Below, piece after piece: positions 46,329 to 58,899 of a stretch of DNA of 64,000 nt. The position numbers and the translations under genes were made by a program. Source of the stretch: Tulasnella sp. 424 (lineage: Eukaryota; Basidiomycota; Agaricomycetes; Cantharellales; Tulasnellaceae); NCBI GenBank assembly GCA_019633425.1, contig WSUB01000049.1, forward strand, positions 124,001 to 188,000, in the 5' to 3' direction. The notes under the pieces are model-generated. The model searched no databases, had not been told where the DNA came from, and saw only the letters and a program-made list of their open reading frames with translations. Positions within the stretch are counted from its first letter, which is position 1, and each line of letters starts with the position of its first letter.

Positions 46329-46627
46329 TCAATTACCCTCTTCGGGGACCGGTGGAACGGCGGGCTGAGCCGGAGCTGGCTGGGTGGGATGGGGTGGAGG
46401 CCGAGTAATATCCATGCTACCTTGGGGTCGACCTTCGTCGGTAGGGGGTGAATCATCGACTATCCCGCGGATCTCGCCCCCCCATGAGTCTCTGCATCAG
46501 TTTAATCAATACTTTTGTTATGTGTGGGCACCAGAGGCTGATGATTCGCTCACGTATCAATGACTGGAGGTTGGGGCTTTTCCCTGCTCGAAGTCAAAGT
46601 CCGAGTGGCGACGGCTGACGTGCTCAT
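46329..46627 (-). CDS. Tiny two-exon protein, WGxExRG family member 3 (78 aa)
   Basis: Exon 1 is 46627-46554 and exon 2 is 46491-46329, phase 2 intron. Exon 1 encodes MSTSAVATRT, then SREKPQPPVID. Exon 2 encodes DSWGGEIRGIV and a long Pro-rich end (RPPPHPTQPAPAQPAVPP). It is closest to member 1, which shares the KPQP(S/P)V block and EIRG, and both sit upstream of a kinase copy. The frame is open although the adjacent kinase copy is dead. The function is unknown. Confidence 0.6.
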
Positions 46628-49600
46628 ATTACTAAAGAGGGGAAACTGCTAAGCAGATGGCAGGGAGGGTGTAAAGCGATAGCGACTTACGAGAGAATAA
46701 TGCAAGGAGACAAGAAGAGGAAAAAAGCGAGTCTTATTCTTCAGTTGGGTTCCGTGACCAGGTTATAATATATACACCAGAGCTCCGGTCAGTCCGAGAA
46801 AGTTTTGGGGCGTCATGGGGGTCGAGCTTTATGGTACTGCAAGGCTTTAGGACATATGCTGCCTCGATAGAGCAAGTCCTCAGATCAAACTTTGGCACAT
46901 TCACTCGGTGTGCTCTTCATTTACAGACCTCCCAGAGATCCGATTGTCCACTTTCTGTCGTCTCTCGAATAAGGTAAGAATTGAAGTGCTGCGATGCATC
47001 CGCCCCGTGCTGGACATTGCCATGGACCCTCCTCGGCGGCTTCCACGATGAAGGAAGGACCAGGGTAGTGGATTTTTCAGAGCCGGGTCAGAAAACTCGA
47101 CCCCGTCAGGAACTGCTATGGATATTTAGAACCCGAGATGCCAACAATGGCATTGTGTAAAGTTCTTATCATCTACTGCCGGTAGCTTTCGGGTGTGCCA
47201 AAACCCCGAGTCTGGAGAAAAGTCATAACACGACGGTAGAGCTTCTTCGAGTCGCTTCTGACCCCTGATCTCCCTTGCGAAAACATACCACGCCAACGTC
47301 GTTCATTCTTCAGGGCAGCGATCGCGAGTGCTGGACGCAAGAGTCGTGTAACGATAAGAATCGAAGGTGGCTGAGCTCTATTACTCCATTAGGCCAGAGT
47401 TGTTGGAAAGCGGCCCGTCGTAAGCAGCCACGGAACGGGGTTTCGGGCCCCGGGCCAAATAGAAGCATGCGATCCAACACATCCAGCCACTAAATGGGGC
47501 TGGATCGTACCTTCGTAAGATGCGAAGGATGTTCGAGTGGGAAGGCTCGCTCAACATCGAGAAGAAAGAATTGACGAAGTGTGGACAGAGGTAAGCTGAA
47601 TCCGAATGTTACTGAGAAGACCGTGTATTTCTTCCGGAACCTCAAAAGAAAAATACCTCAAGCTCCACAAACCACGGATTCTTGTTTTCGGTCCTGCTCT
47701 CCACTGGGATCGGTGTTATACAGTGGCGCTAGGAGCATATTTGATATGATACATCGTTTTTCGCATATTGGCCCGCCGTGCTTAACTTGGCGACTCTTAA
47801 ACTCCTCATTGTCTAGGTTAGAGGCTTTGTGTATTCAGCAAAGTTCGTTTTGGACACGTAAATATTCGTCGGGATTATGTGAAATAACGGGCTCGACTGT
47901 CAAGAACCAGAGAGTCTTCGACCGACCCCGGCAATCTATCCGCTCGCCACACGTAGGCAAGTTCGGTTTTCATTTCGCCTCTCCCACTTCACGATCGAGG
48001 ATGTGCGAATATAAGCATACGATTCTCAAACAAAGAGAATCGAAAGAATCCTAGATGAAGCTGAGAATCCAGGAGTTAGTGACCTAATCTTCTGAAAACA
48101 TGTATGCGTTATTCCTGAGAAAGACTAGTACGGACAGGAAACCCAGGCAGGGCCGAAACCGAGAGCGGAGGATGGGGGCGCATTAAAGACGCCGAGATGA
48201 TCCAACAAATACGGACAAATGACGCACGTACAGGCCAGGTTCACACGTAAGCCCCTGCAGCACGTGCACCTTCGCTAGCAGGAAGTGGGGTTGAATTCCC
48301 AGCCCTTTTCAAGTTCCTCCCTCACCACTCTGGATATACACCTCACTCTACTAGTACGAATTATATTATAATCATTTTACGGCATTCATCCAAATTGGTG
48401 TGGTGACACGAGCCAGAATGATGGCAAGAGCCTTGCACCAGGGGACCACCTACCTCCTGGGAAACCTTCTGCAATAGCTCTTCTCCCGAGCAAAACACGG
48501 ATTTAGGTAATATACTACTACACAGATCGCCATATAAAATTCCGTGGTACCACGTTTAGTATATAGGGAGCTATTGCGAATGCAATGTCGTCTGAAAGCA
48601 AGCGCCACAGTGCATTCCCACGCTTTTGAGGAAAGCTGCTTGGCTGCGACTTCTCCCGCACGGACGACGAGAAACTCAGCTATAGCGATGCGTTCTGGGA
48701 AGCTTTACTGCAAGAAGATGACATGCAGGGCTGGACTTAAATGAAGGAGTATTGATCTTGCTCATGACGACAGGCACGGCTCTCTTCAGCGGAGATCTAG
48801 AGTGGAGGTAGATGCGGACGTCCAAGTCTTTCCTGAGCCGCGATCACCTTGGGATTCAACCGGATCCATCTACTCTCAATACACAAGCTCGTTTCCAAGT
48901 CCGACGTCTGTAGCGTAAAGCCGAATAGCGATTTGCACATTTCAAGTTCTTTCTGGGACAGGATCGGCTGTCGCCCCCTAGAAAGCCGCCTTCGCGAAGC
49001 TCGAGCCAAACGAATTACTGCTAATTGGTTTAATCCATCCCATTTTTTCACCTATCTGCTATATACATGCCAAGTATCTAAGCTACAGGCCGCAAAGTAG
49101 GTGGGAAGTGAGGAAGTCACCCCCAAATCGCAGCGCTTTGTCAATATAAGCCCCTCCTGAGCTGGCGCTCTCCGTTCGCGAATACGCTGCTGCACCTAGT
49201 GATGCTGTAATAGCTCCCGCTTTATTATCGACTCCGCGCAATCCGGAGGGCCTGTCAAAAATGACGATTTGTTCTTGCAGCAGTCGACAGACCGCGGAGG
49301 GTAAAATTAGGATGGCGCTCAGGCTTATCTTACGCCCTCTCGCCTATTTTCAACAAGGCAGGAAGTTGCACACCATTCCACTCCATTCGAAGGCCTGCCA
49401 GTATACGCGTAATGTTGCTGCTCACTTTTGTCTGCGGAAACCTCGCTGACTCCGCGGATCCTCCTCAAGGAATGTTCAAGACCAAAAGGCGCCAGTTATC
49501 CAAAACTATCGCATCCATGTACATAGTTATTTATTATAGAAAGATTCCTGTTTTAGCTCTAAGGATATAGCGGCTGGCGGGCAAGAGCATTACAAGAAAG

Positions 49601-49693
49601 GACTGTATCCGGCGATATCCGTCTCCGAAAAAACACTCCTTCTATGTGGTCTGCTTGCGCGGCATCGGCTTAGCCCAAGGTCGTTGCTTCCTT
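46628..49693. other. Long gene-poor stretch
   Basis: The first 300 bp are related to the upstream region of tiny gene 1. Beyond that I see only short or GTG-started frames (for example 47581-48054, 157 codons, low complexity absent, no known motif, no intron model). It probably holds decayed repeats. Nothing is recognised. Confidence 0.4.
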
Positions 49694-49968
49694 TTAGTTA
49701 GGAGGTGGACAGATCGGTGCTGAAGGAGGCGGCTGATCCGTCAGAGGGGGTGAAGGGGTACTGCTAAGCTGGCCTTGCTGTATTCCCGGGCCACGAGCCT
49801 CTTTGCCCCACTGGCCGGCACCAATGCTGTCCCTGGAGCCAGGTAATCCGGTATCATGAGTCAATAATACTTAGGAAACTGTCGCCAAACGGTCCCGTAC
49901 CCAGGATCGACACCGGACAGTGAAGGATTCCCCTCAGAAAGTGCTGCACCGTTGAACGAGGAGCTCAT
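49694..49968 (-). CDS. Tiny two-exon protein, WGxExRG family member 4 (68 aa)
   Basis: Exon 1 is 49968-49901 and exon 2 is 49832-49694, phase 2 intron with donor GTACGG. Exon 1 encodes MSSSFNGAAL, then NPSLSGVDP. Exon 2 encodes DSIGAGQWGKEARGPG and ends PPPSAPICPPPN. Exon 1 is exactly the length of member 2's exon 1 (68 nt), and the two share PPPSAP. The function is unknown. Confidence 0.6.
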
Positions 49969-51242
49969 AGGACTATCGTGCGAAAGAGGATGGATGAAAT
50001 AAGCAGAAATGAGTATAGCTTTGTGCGTGAACCCACAAGTCAACAACCACGGTTTAAAGAAAATGAGGGGAAATTGAACGAGGGACGTCGAATGTGTTAT
50101 TTTGGGTCGGGCTGGAGTGCGGGACCCGGCTTTATAAAGAAATCGTTGAGACACTAAGTTATAGTGACAAGGTCCGATTCGGGAACCCTCACTTGAGGCG
50201 GGAAAGATCTCAGAAAGCTTGATCTTCGTATTTGTCGGATGTCATGAGCAGACCTTCGTGTTTCCAATATAATAGGCCTTCACACTTCCGAATCCTCCAA
50301 GTGGATTTCGGCAGGATTACTCAATATCATGATAACAAGCTTTGGAGGCCGCGGCCTGTTCCCTAGTTTGGTTGTCTGCCAAACGTGGTCCGCCGTCTGG
50401 GTAGCATGTGATCCTACTCAGCACACAAGACCCACCATCTTTTCGAAGGTATTTTATCAGGGCTATCCTTTATGAGGTGTCGCCCGTGTCAGGCCGTAGC
50501 TTTAGCCGGGCAAGGTCGAGAAGAGAACTCGAGCTGATGCACCAGTAAGTAAGAGAGGGTGCACTGAGAAAGTTTGTGGCTAACCTTATGCGTGTAAACA
50601 AGATTTCAAACCGCCATCACGTCTCGTCCCGCAAGCACGTTTCGGCCCCGAAGTCCGGCTGAGAGGATTGAACTTGGTATGACCTCGAACAATTCGATCT
50701 GCCTTCACATCAATCTCCGAGTAAGTATACCGCTGTATTCGGGCAGAAATGCAGAAAGGGAAAAGGGGCCTGAGTACCGCACAAAGAATCAGACCGAGGA
50801 ATTAAATGCGCAGGGCGAATCGGAAAATATGAAATTGCAGCCTCAATTTCGGACCACACATGATGGGTCGAAGCGTCGCGCAAAGTGGAGTGCAAGTATA
50901 CGATAATTGTAAGGGTATAGGAAAGCGGAACAGCCCGAAAAAAGGGGGGAAAAATTTACAACGATGGTTGCTGAAATAAGGAGGAGTACGTATCGGTGCA
51001 ATGCTGAGGTGAAAGGAGGCAGAGGGATGATTTCAATACGAGAAAAGGAAAACAAAACAACAACGAGTCAAAAGAGAGGGAGGGAAATGGAAAAAAGAAA
51101 AAGAAAAGAAAAAAAGGCTCCCCAAGGCAACGTGAACGGACATCCTGTGTGCGCCAGCCGACCGGGACAGCCTTCCTCTACCAATGCCCTCCATGATCCC
51201 AAAGCTCCGACGAATCCATCAGGTTGGCTAGGTTGGTTGCTA
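49969..51242. other. Intergenic, flank of tiny gene 4
   Basis: The part 49970-50650 resembles 44320-45030 upstream of tiny gene 2. A purine-rich tract follows at about 51045-51120. No gene is supported. Confidence 0.4.
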
Positions 51243-51536
51243 TCAAGCGTCTTTGTTTGATTCGTCGTCCTCGGTCCGACCGGCGGTAGGAGGTGGCACG
51301 AGGGTTACAGTGCCGGCTGGCGGTGCCCTGTCGACTTGACTGACTGGGTCACCGACTACCCCCCTACCCCGACTAGAGTCCTTAACCATTCCTGGCATCC
51401 TAATACGGGTATCAGTCTTGTAGTTCACGTATCTGAGGATGACTTACGGGGGTGGTACGTCATCTCCATCAGCCTGCCTTTGCTCCTGTCCCGAGGAGAC
51501 GTTCCTTCTTGTCACCGTGTTCGATTGTGAGCTCAT
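51243..51536 (-). CDS. Tiny two-exon protein, possible family member 5 (81 aa)
   Basis: Exon 1 is 51536-51448 and exon 2 is 51399-51243, with donor GTAAGT and a phase 2 intron. It starts MSSQSNTVTRRN and ends in a Pro-rich, then acidic tail (LVPPPTAGRTEDDESNKDA). Architecture, strand and intron phase match members 1-4, but the W-G-x-E motif is absent; only SSRGRG follows the intron. It could be a diverged member or an unrelated small gene. The function is unknown. Confidence 0.45.
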
Positions 51537-52376
51537 GGTCAATTGAGATTAGTGCAAAAAGGTAATCGGGCTGGAACAAGGGTTAGCCAAGAAAGGTTAG
51601 CGGGACTGGAAAGTCTCTGGACTCCCCTAGAGATACTCACTGAGTGGTCGTTCGAGGTTCTGTATGGAAGAGTGGGCGGCCTTCTTTATATCTTTCAGTC
51701 CCTCAGGTTAGAAGGATTATCGAGGCTTCTCAAATGATGGTAAATCGATTAGGGGTACTTGCCGTTGGAACAGCTGGATCCCTCGCCGAAAGTGCCCAAT
51801 AAGCCACTCACCCAGCTGCCGACAATACATCGCGGAACAGAGTTTGGAGAGCGTCGTCAACATTCTCGCCGTTGTGAGGTGAACCTTGGCTGCTGAGCCC
51901 GGCTAACGCTTCGCTAGGTGCTGGATGGAGGTTCCAGGGCTTCGGTCGGGCGAGGAGGTCTCATGCGTCACCTCAAGATCCCCCTTACTTGTGGTCTGGT
52001 ATACCAAGGGAGGTATCAGAACGAGTTAGCAGAGCCAGGTGGAGCCTACCTTGTGGTTCTAGCAGGATGAACTCTGGATTAGGTTTTCACGCGCGAGGAT
52101 CCCATTGGCCAAGCTCTTCAACAAACATGATGGGTGATATCTCCACAGTTTTGGAAACCTTAAACACAACCCGTATCCGACCCTAATCCAGCAGGGAGAA
52201 ATGAGAGGGCGAGTTGAAGTCGTCGAGAGACGATTTCGAGTGAGACGTCGTCTTCCAGGGGCTTCTCTCATCATCATGGTTACAGCATAGTCATTTAAGT
52301 TTGAATAAGAGACAGAACCTAGACATGCAAGTAGCTATCCCCTCGAATGCTTTTCGACTCGAGATCGACGGAAGGG
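51537..52376. other. Intergenic, nothing recognised
   Basis: Only short frames on both strands, with no similarity to other parts of the window that I can see. Confidence 0.35.
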
Positions 52377-52533
52377 TCAAACCCCAATGACCGGAGCGGG
52401 TGGAGGAGCATGGCTCCCGGGTGCATCCTTGACGGGCAGGGTTCCCATCTGATCCACGGTGGAGCCGAGAAGAGGCTGGAGGACGACGGTGGGCAGAGGT
52501 TTTCCCCTTTCCACCTCGCTCCAGATCGGCTTC
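52377..52533 (-). pseudogene. Possible exon 2 of a sixth tiny-gene family member
   Basis: After an acceptor (GATAG at 52534-52538) an open stretch of one base plus 52 codons to TGA reads KPIWSEVERGKPLP and ends in PPPAPVIGV. Trp and Arg-Gly have the same spacing as in the WGxExRG motif, the acceptor phase is the same, and the tail is Pro-rich. No matching exon 1 with an MS-start was found upstream, so it may be a fragment. Confidence 0.25.
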
Positions 52534-53441
52534 CTATCAATGAATCCCCTTTAGTCCATCAAGGGAACAGGAGAGGGGTAGGGAGCACGCACAGGAGGCA
52601 TCGTTCACACATGATTTCGAAGTAAGGTTCTGAACGTTGATAGCGAATCTACGATGACTGATTATGCAGTCCACGTCGGCAGGTTGTCAGGATAAGTCGA
52701 AGCAGCTCAGCGCACCGTCCGCCGGACAATATAGAGTGAAGAATGGAGAGAGCAAGCGAGGGATTGGGTAGCGCCATGGCCAACAACCCCTGACAAGTCT
52801 TTATAACTCCAAGACTTGGAAATGCAGAAAAACGAAGTGGACATTTCTTTGACGTCCAGTGGACTCATCCGTCACGCAGGGTCGTCAAAGAGCCGCAATG
52901 GGATAGACTCGCGGTAGAACGGCACTTCAGCATGCTCATTCGAATGTCCCCTTCCTTCGGCCATATGAGATCGGAAACGAAACGAACCCCATCTTGCGAT
53001 GTGTCCAGTCACAGACGACCCCTGCTTGCAGTTCGAAGCGTGCCTAGGTGGAAAACACGTCGAGGTCACCAGTTCCACTTCAGCTTGGTTCATCCCTCAA
53101 CGTCTTCGCCAGCATGATTCCGCTGCTGGTTCGGTGGGATAAAGTCGTGTAGCGGTGGGAGAATGAAGACCTTTGTATCATATAGGATGTGGGGGCCCGG
53201 GGCAATGTAGCACCTTGGATCCCGCCGGAAGGTTGAACCAAGCTTGACCCTTGGGACCTCCCAAGCCCAGAAGGAGAAGTGGTACCCAAATAGGACAGCC
53301 CGACGTGCGGTGGAAATCGGGAGCCGAGGACTGTGATCCGTGCGGGGCTTACAAATTGTTGACTAAGCACATGGAGGACGTCATACCTCCACACGTATAT
53401 ATTGGCCAACCGAGTGGATCATATTGGTCGAGTGATCAACC
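52534..53441. other. Intergenic, 5' flank of GST gene
   Basis: No gene is supported. Short frames only. Confidence 0.35.
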
Positions 53442-54442
53442 ATGACGACGTCAGCACCAAAGTACACCTTGATCTACTGGGGAGGTATTCCTGGTCGCGG
53501 GGAATACGTTCGCCTCGCTTTGCAGTATGCTGGCGAACCATACAACCAGATCAATGACGAGTCTGTTCCAAGTCATATGGTTAATCCAACCAAGACCGGG
53601 TAAGGCATAGGCTTGTCAAATTCGCCGTGAGATGGTATAGACCCCATCGCTTGTTGCAGGTATCCCCCTCACTTCGCACCTCCGATGCTCAAGCTTCCGG
53701 GTGGGCAAATTATATCTCAAACAGGGAATATCTTGGTCCGTGTTGTGATCGTTTTGTGGACCTAACTAACTTCGGCGACCCACGTTCCGTAGAGTTACCT
53801 TGCGCCAAAGCTAGGCCTCGAAGGTGACATCCCGGAAGGGGAGGATGAGGAGGCAGCTGCGGTGCGCAAAGCCATCATTAACCAATTCGTCCTCACGGCG
53901 CTCGACCTGAACCTGGAAGCCCATGTAAGATCTTCTAGATTGGAACGTGATATAGTATGCTTATTTGGCTCATATCTTCCAGGACACTCATCACCCTGTC
54001 GCAATGAAGCTGTACTACGAGGACCAGAAACCAGAATCAAAGCGTCGAGCTGAAGAGTTTCGTCGTGACAGTTCGTACAGACACGTCTTCACAAGGCGTT
54101 CCTCGTCACTCACGCCCACCACGTTTAGGGATTCCCAAATTCCTAGCGTACTTCTCCCAGGCCCTAGAAGGAAACCCCCAAGGCGGAGTAGATGGGTACC
54201 TCTACGGAAAGAGAACCACCACAGCCGATCTGGCGTTGTTCCACGTAATATGTGGCGTAGAATACGCCTTTCCCAAAAGAATGGCGGCGCTGAAGAAGGA
54301 GAAAAAGTATGAACTCGTGTGGAAGTTGAAGGATCGAGTAGCCAAGGAGCCTAGGATCGCAAGCTACTTGGCTAGCGACGAACGCGTTCCATTTGGAATG
54401 GGGATCTTTAGGCATTATCCGGAGCTTGATGGGAAGGATTGA
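53442..54442 (+). CDS. Glutathione S-transferase (255 aa)
   Basis: This is a cytosolic GST conjugating glutathione to electrophiles. Five exons: 53442-53599, 53660-53735, 53793-53924, 53983-54070 and 54129-54442. The thioredoxin-like N-terminal domain reads YTLIYWGGIPGRGEYVRLAL, with PPMLKLPGGQIISQTGNIL (cis-Pro and the glutathione-binding QT/S segment), then SYLAPKLGLEG. The all-helical C-terminal domain includes FSQALEGN and GYLYGKRTTTADLALFHV, the conserved fold-capping region. The organisation is of the sigma-like (Tyr) type common in fungi. Donors of introns 2 and 4 are weak (GTCCGT, GTTCGT) but needed for the frame. It is followed 128 bp later by the NAD kinase gene. Confidence 0.9.
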
Positions 54443-54570
54443 ATGTAGTTAGACGTACAATTGCAATTCACACGTTGAAAGGAAATGAAAGGACAAGTGG
54501 GTTCGCCGGGTTCGGGGCCCTCTTTGTGTTTGTTTGTTGCACAGGTGTTGGTTGTCTCAATAAACTTCCG

Positions 54571-56076
54571 ATGCAGCTACGACCCCAATCTTTTGTTTTT
54601 CGTTTCAATGCTTCTCACATATCACAGCGAAGTTTCTCGAGTAGAAAACTTTCAAGCACAGGGTTGGGGCATATCCTGATTAGCGGAAGTGTCAACCTGC
54701 TGACCGAGCCTTTTCCTTTTTGCTCAGGGCCCCAATCCATCTTCCTCTACAAGGTACTAGACCAAACATCCTCATCGTACGAAAGCAGCGGGACGAAAGG
54801 GTTCTCAGAGCTTTTGACGACATAGTCTCGTGAGGATCACTGAACTCACCGGTCCCCTTGGTTTTAATCCTGTCCGTTTAGGCACCTCAAATCGACATAT
54901 CCCGAAGCAACCGTGTTCAGCCCATCCTGTGATGTCGCACTCCAGCAGAAATGCGACACATTTTCAGAACGTCAGTTTATACTTAGGCTGTGCGTTCCAG
55001 ACCACTTGCTGACCCGATTCCCTCAGACAACCCACCAAAAATTGACTTGGTAATCACCTTAGGCGGAGATGGAACCATTCTCCGAGCGTCGTCTCTATTT
55101 AGGAATGGGCCTGTTCCACCAGTTCTCAGCTTTTCTCTAGGCACTCTGGGGTTCCTCCTTCCGTTCCGTATGTGCTTTATCCGTCCTTTGGGTTGATCAA
55201 CCTTCACTAAACAGGTTTCTCCGTTCTGGAAGACATCGATTCCTTTCCTCGTGCCCTGCAGCATGTCTTTGAGGGAAAGTACACCATTCTTCATCGAATG
55301 AGACTGGCCTGTCAACTTTTGGACCGCGATGGGAAACCCATCTCTAATCCCCCTCCGGAAGGTGTGCAATTCTTCCTCGTCGCGACTTGTCCTGTCAACT
55401 TAGCCTCTTCGACCCTAGGCCATCAACTGATGAACGAAGTCGTTATCCACCGAGGACGAAGCCCGCATCTTTCTATTATGGACGCTTTTGTCGATGGTCA
55501 ACACCTCACTGAAGCTGTGGTGCGCCGTCCCCCCGATGATCTTCCAAAACAACTCGACTGAGCTTCCCTCTCAGGCGGACGGCCTCATTGTTTCCAGCCC
55601 CACCGGATCAACCGCATATTCACTGTCGTCCGGTGGACCCATTGTTCACCCTTCCATGCGTGCGTTACTTCTGACGCCCATCTGTCCTCGGAGTCTATCT
55701 TTCCGCCCGTTGGTCCTTCCACATACAGCAAGCGTCCAGTTAGTGGTAAGTGCGACGGAATTGGGCACAAAAGGACTCAGGCGATAATTCCTCCTTCTAG
55801 CTAAGTCCGAAAAGCCGATCGCCTTCCGAGGTATCCATGGATGGTCATGATGTCCACATCCTGAATCCAGGTGATTCCATCACAGTGGAAACGTCCCCGT
55901 ATCCAATCCCTTGCATCAATAGACCAATACCGCATTCTAACCGGTCACCCTCGACTGATGATGCCAGTCGGCTCCAAGACGGATGGGTTCAAGATATTAA
56001 TCGGCTACTTAATTTCAACGCATCTTTTAGATCCAGCTCGCTTGCACACCTCGAATATGACAGAGAAGTGCTTTGA
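54571..56076 (+). CDS. NAD(H) kinase, probably mitochondrial (about 392 aa)
   Basis: It phosphorylates NAD or NADH to NADP(H) with ATP. Proposed exons are 54571-54662, 54728-54829, 54882-54933 (3' end uncertain), 54987-55167, 55215-55519, 55575-55745 and 55801-56076. The N-terminus ([12 protein letters not shown], then [12 protein letters not shown]) is Arg/Ser-rich without acidic residues, like a mitochondrial presequence, suggesting a Pos5-like enzyme. Motifs are [32 protein letters not shown] (about 108-120), [44 protein letters not shown] and SMDGHDV. The tail ends [12 protein letters not shown]. The exon 3/4 junction needs transcript support, because its best donor is weak (GTCGCA). Confidence 0.88.
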
Positions 56077-56161
56077 CACTAATTACTTCCAAGGCATACA
56101 TGCTCTAGGTACTGATGGATTACGTGTGTCGTGAGCTCTCGCATACCGCCTCTGCTCATAT

Positions 56162-58899
56162 TCAGCAAACATGTGTCTTAGTTGTCGACGATAGTGATAT
56201 TGAAGATGCCTGATGTGTTGGAGCTCGGATGCCAAGCTGTAGCCCATCCTCGACGGAAGTCATAGTGCCCGTTCTTCGTTTGCGACTCCAATCCGAAAAC
56301 AGGGTAGTTGTCCGTTTACTGATGCTGGACATCGTATTTCTGGTCGCCCTCACGGTCCTACGAACCCGGAATATTGACTCCGGGCTAACATTATCGGGGG
56401 CCATAGTCCGAACCGCGATAATCCCAACAGCCAGGACGATCGAGATCGCGACCTCGGCATAGAAGAACTCGGTTTGCCGTTCATGGAGCTGGAACGCAAG
56501 GATTACCAAGCCCGCGCTGAAGGATACTGGGATTTTGGATCTGTGAGATGATCATTAAGGCGGATGAGACTCTCGAAGTAGCTCACCGACTGCCCATTGG
56601 AAAAGTGCCCTGGGAAGGGAGAGGTATATGGCACATTTAAGGTATCCCATAACACCGCCTTCGAGACTGCGAAGATAGTAGCTCTTTGACCCATCACGTT
56701 TAGTCAAAAGCTTCTTAATTAACGACAAATCACGTACCGCTTCCGCGACATCATCTACGATTTTTCCACCAAAGTCCCTTTTCAAGTTGACTGCAGCAAT
56801 CAGACTAGCGACTGAGAAAACGCAGCATAGAACGCCACAAAGGAAGGCAAAAGACGTGACAAGGGAAGGTTGAGATCCAGGAGATGCGTTACCCGAGCCC
56901 GTCGAGTTTTGTACAGGAATGGCAAGGAAGGCCATAGCGCCCGCGAAAATGATCGCGCTCTGAAGGTGTATATTGGTCATTGCTGACATTCTAGTACCCA
57001 AAAGCAGGTGGAGGGAGCTCACCAGAACGAAAATCTTTTCCCACTCGTTCGAGAACGTGTCCATCATCTTCCGCCAGGGCTTTTGGTAAACGAGACGACC
57101 ACTTAAAATCCGAGTCGGTTATGCGACTGTCAATCAATCAGTCGCCAGAGTAAACACTTACGGCCAAGCCTCGTCCAGGAGCTTCATTGTAATAGCGGGT
57201 TCGTTCCAAAGGAAAAGGAGGCAAAGCCATTCAATTACTCGAGGAGCCGCGTTTTTGGAGAGCGTCTCATCGCCCTGAATCTCCGATGTTCTTTCCAAGC
57301 GGGCATAGTCGGTTCCCCAGTGATTGAGGACACGGGTGGTTATGAAATCGAACCAGAGACGACCTGAAGGAACACCAATAATCCATGAGCGAAACAGTTG
57401 AAATCCACGGGGAACCAGGACAGCCGTACCACATATCCAGTTGCAAGTTGCTCGTGTATGATCGTTATCTCGTTCCTTCTTAGCTTGTCTCCAGAATGTC
57501 TCGAGACGAGTAAGCGTAGCTGCGTCTTTAGGCGCTGTGGAATCGTCACAATACTCCTGATCTGAGGAATAGTCAGTGATCTCGCCCCAGCAACAAATAT
57601 GAAGCCTAAGCGTACCAACTGCACCCACGAGAATCAACGGGCTGAGCTGTTCCCAAACTTTAGACGAGAGGGAACACCGACAAGGGAAGTCGGTAACGTG
57701 CCGCCAGTACAGAGCCTCTAACTTCAATCGCAAAATGTCGGAGTCCAAAGCATCCAAATCCATCATTCGAATTGCCTGGTGTTCGATATCCTCCAGCCAA
57801 AAGATGATCTGGTCTCGGTGGTTGACCAGATAGTACCCGAACTCTTCCGGGGCCCGCTCTTGGACCACGATACAGGCCTCAATGTCGGAGTCTTTGACCT
57901 GGGGATTGTGTAACTCGTCACATTCATTGGCAAGCCTCGAGAGCATTTCGACCGCTCGCTTTATGAGGGAGTGATTCTCAGCGACACGTAAGGCGAAGTC
58001 GGTGTAAACTCGAATATGACGATCTCGGATGGTGATGACCGTGGAGTACAGTAGCTGGCCTTCGGGGTGAATATCTTCCTCCCACCCTTCAGGCAGGCGG
58101 TGTTCTTTAACAATGGGACTAGTGCTTGACTTTAGAACGATATCAAGACGCAGTCTCAGGATAAGATAACCTACCAGAGACCTCTTTTCAATTTCAGGAC
58201 GGTGTTTGTTGGTAGCCTACGGCGAGCGACGACATTCAATACGGGCTTCTACTATAAATAAAAGAAACTCACGTTCGGGTTCGGCGATAACGATCCCCGT
58301 CTTTTGGTCTGCGTGGACACAAGGGGCGAGAATTTCCATCAGGCGGGGGTGACGAAGCTAGACGCCGATCCGGGAAGAAAAGATGACCGTTCGAAGCCTC
58401 TGTCTGGGAGCGGTTATCGACTAAAGTAACATCAACAGTGCGGGCATTGATCCCAGAAAACTTGCTGGCCCTGAAAATAGTATTAGCGATACCGCTGCCA
58501 AGGTGACTTATGTACTTACTCCTCAGTGGCACTTTGACAGACCTCCTGGGAGGTCAACCTTTGTTTACAGCCACCACAGAGATCCTAAGCATGAAAGCTG
58601 TTGGAAGGAATGTTTAGACCTTAATGGACAGGTGCCTCACCTGATTCACGAGCGTGTTCTCTGTTGAGTGGCGCAGGCAGGTAGGCTGAGGTTGATAGGT
58701 GGCGTGAGGGTATGTTGGCTCTTCAGCACTCTTTAGCACGCGCAGAAGACCAGCACTGTCTGTTTCATCGATGTCCAGCGTTGACTGGGATGGCGCTGAT
58801 AGCTGCCCTTGTGGGGGTCTGGTTGTATGCTGCGCATAACATTAGTATTAAGAGGGTGGTAGGGTTGTGAAGTAAACTTACACTTGAGGAAGAGGACAT
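56162..58899 (-). CDS. HPEG-motif agaricomycete membrane protein, member 2 (689 aa)
   Basis: Eleven minus-strand exons keep the frame: 58899-58882, 58829-58641, 58584-58520, 58470-58273, 58118-57616, 57561-57430, 57363-57162, 57101-57023, 56959-56738, 56683-56587 and 56526-56162. Features are a Ser-rich start (MSSSSS, its own 18-nt exon), a CGGC pair, LPEGWEEDIHPEGQLLYS (WW-like), YYLVNHRDQIIFWL, RLWFDFITTRVLNHWGTDYARLER, and PWRKMMDTFSNEWEKIF. At the C-terminal side there are four hydrophobic stretches, including SAIIFAGAMAFLAIPV and YAEVAISIVLAVGIIAV. It is a paralogue of the next gene (59.7-62.2 kb) and a distant relative of 28203-30112. The function is unknown. It is convergent with the NAD kinase gene, 85 bp apart. 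Confidence 0.82.

Noticed and set aside
47581..48054. Plus-strand frame of 157 codons
   Set aside because: It begins with GTG, has no recognised motif or fitting introns, and shows no similarity within the window.
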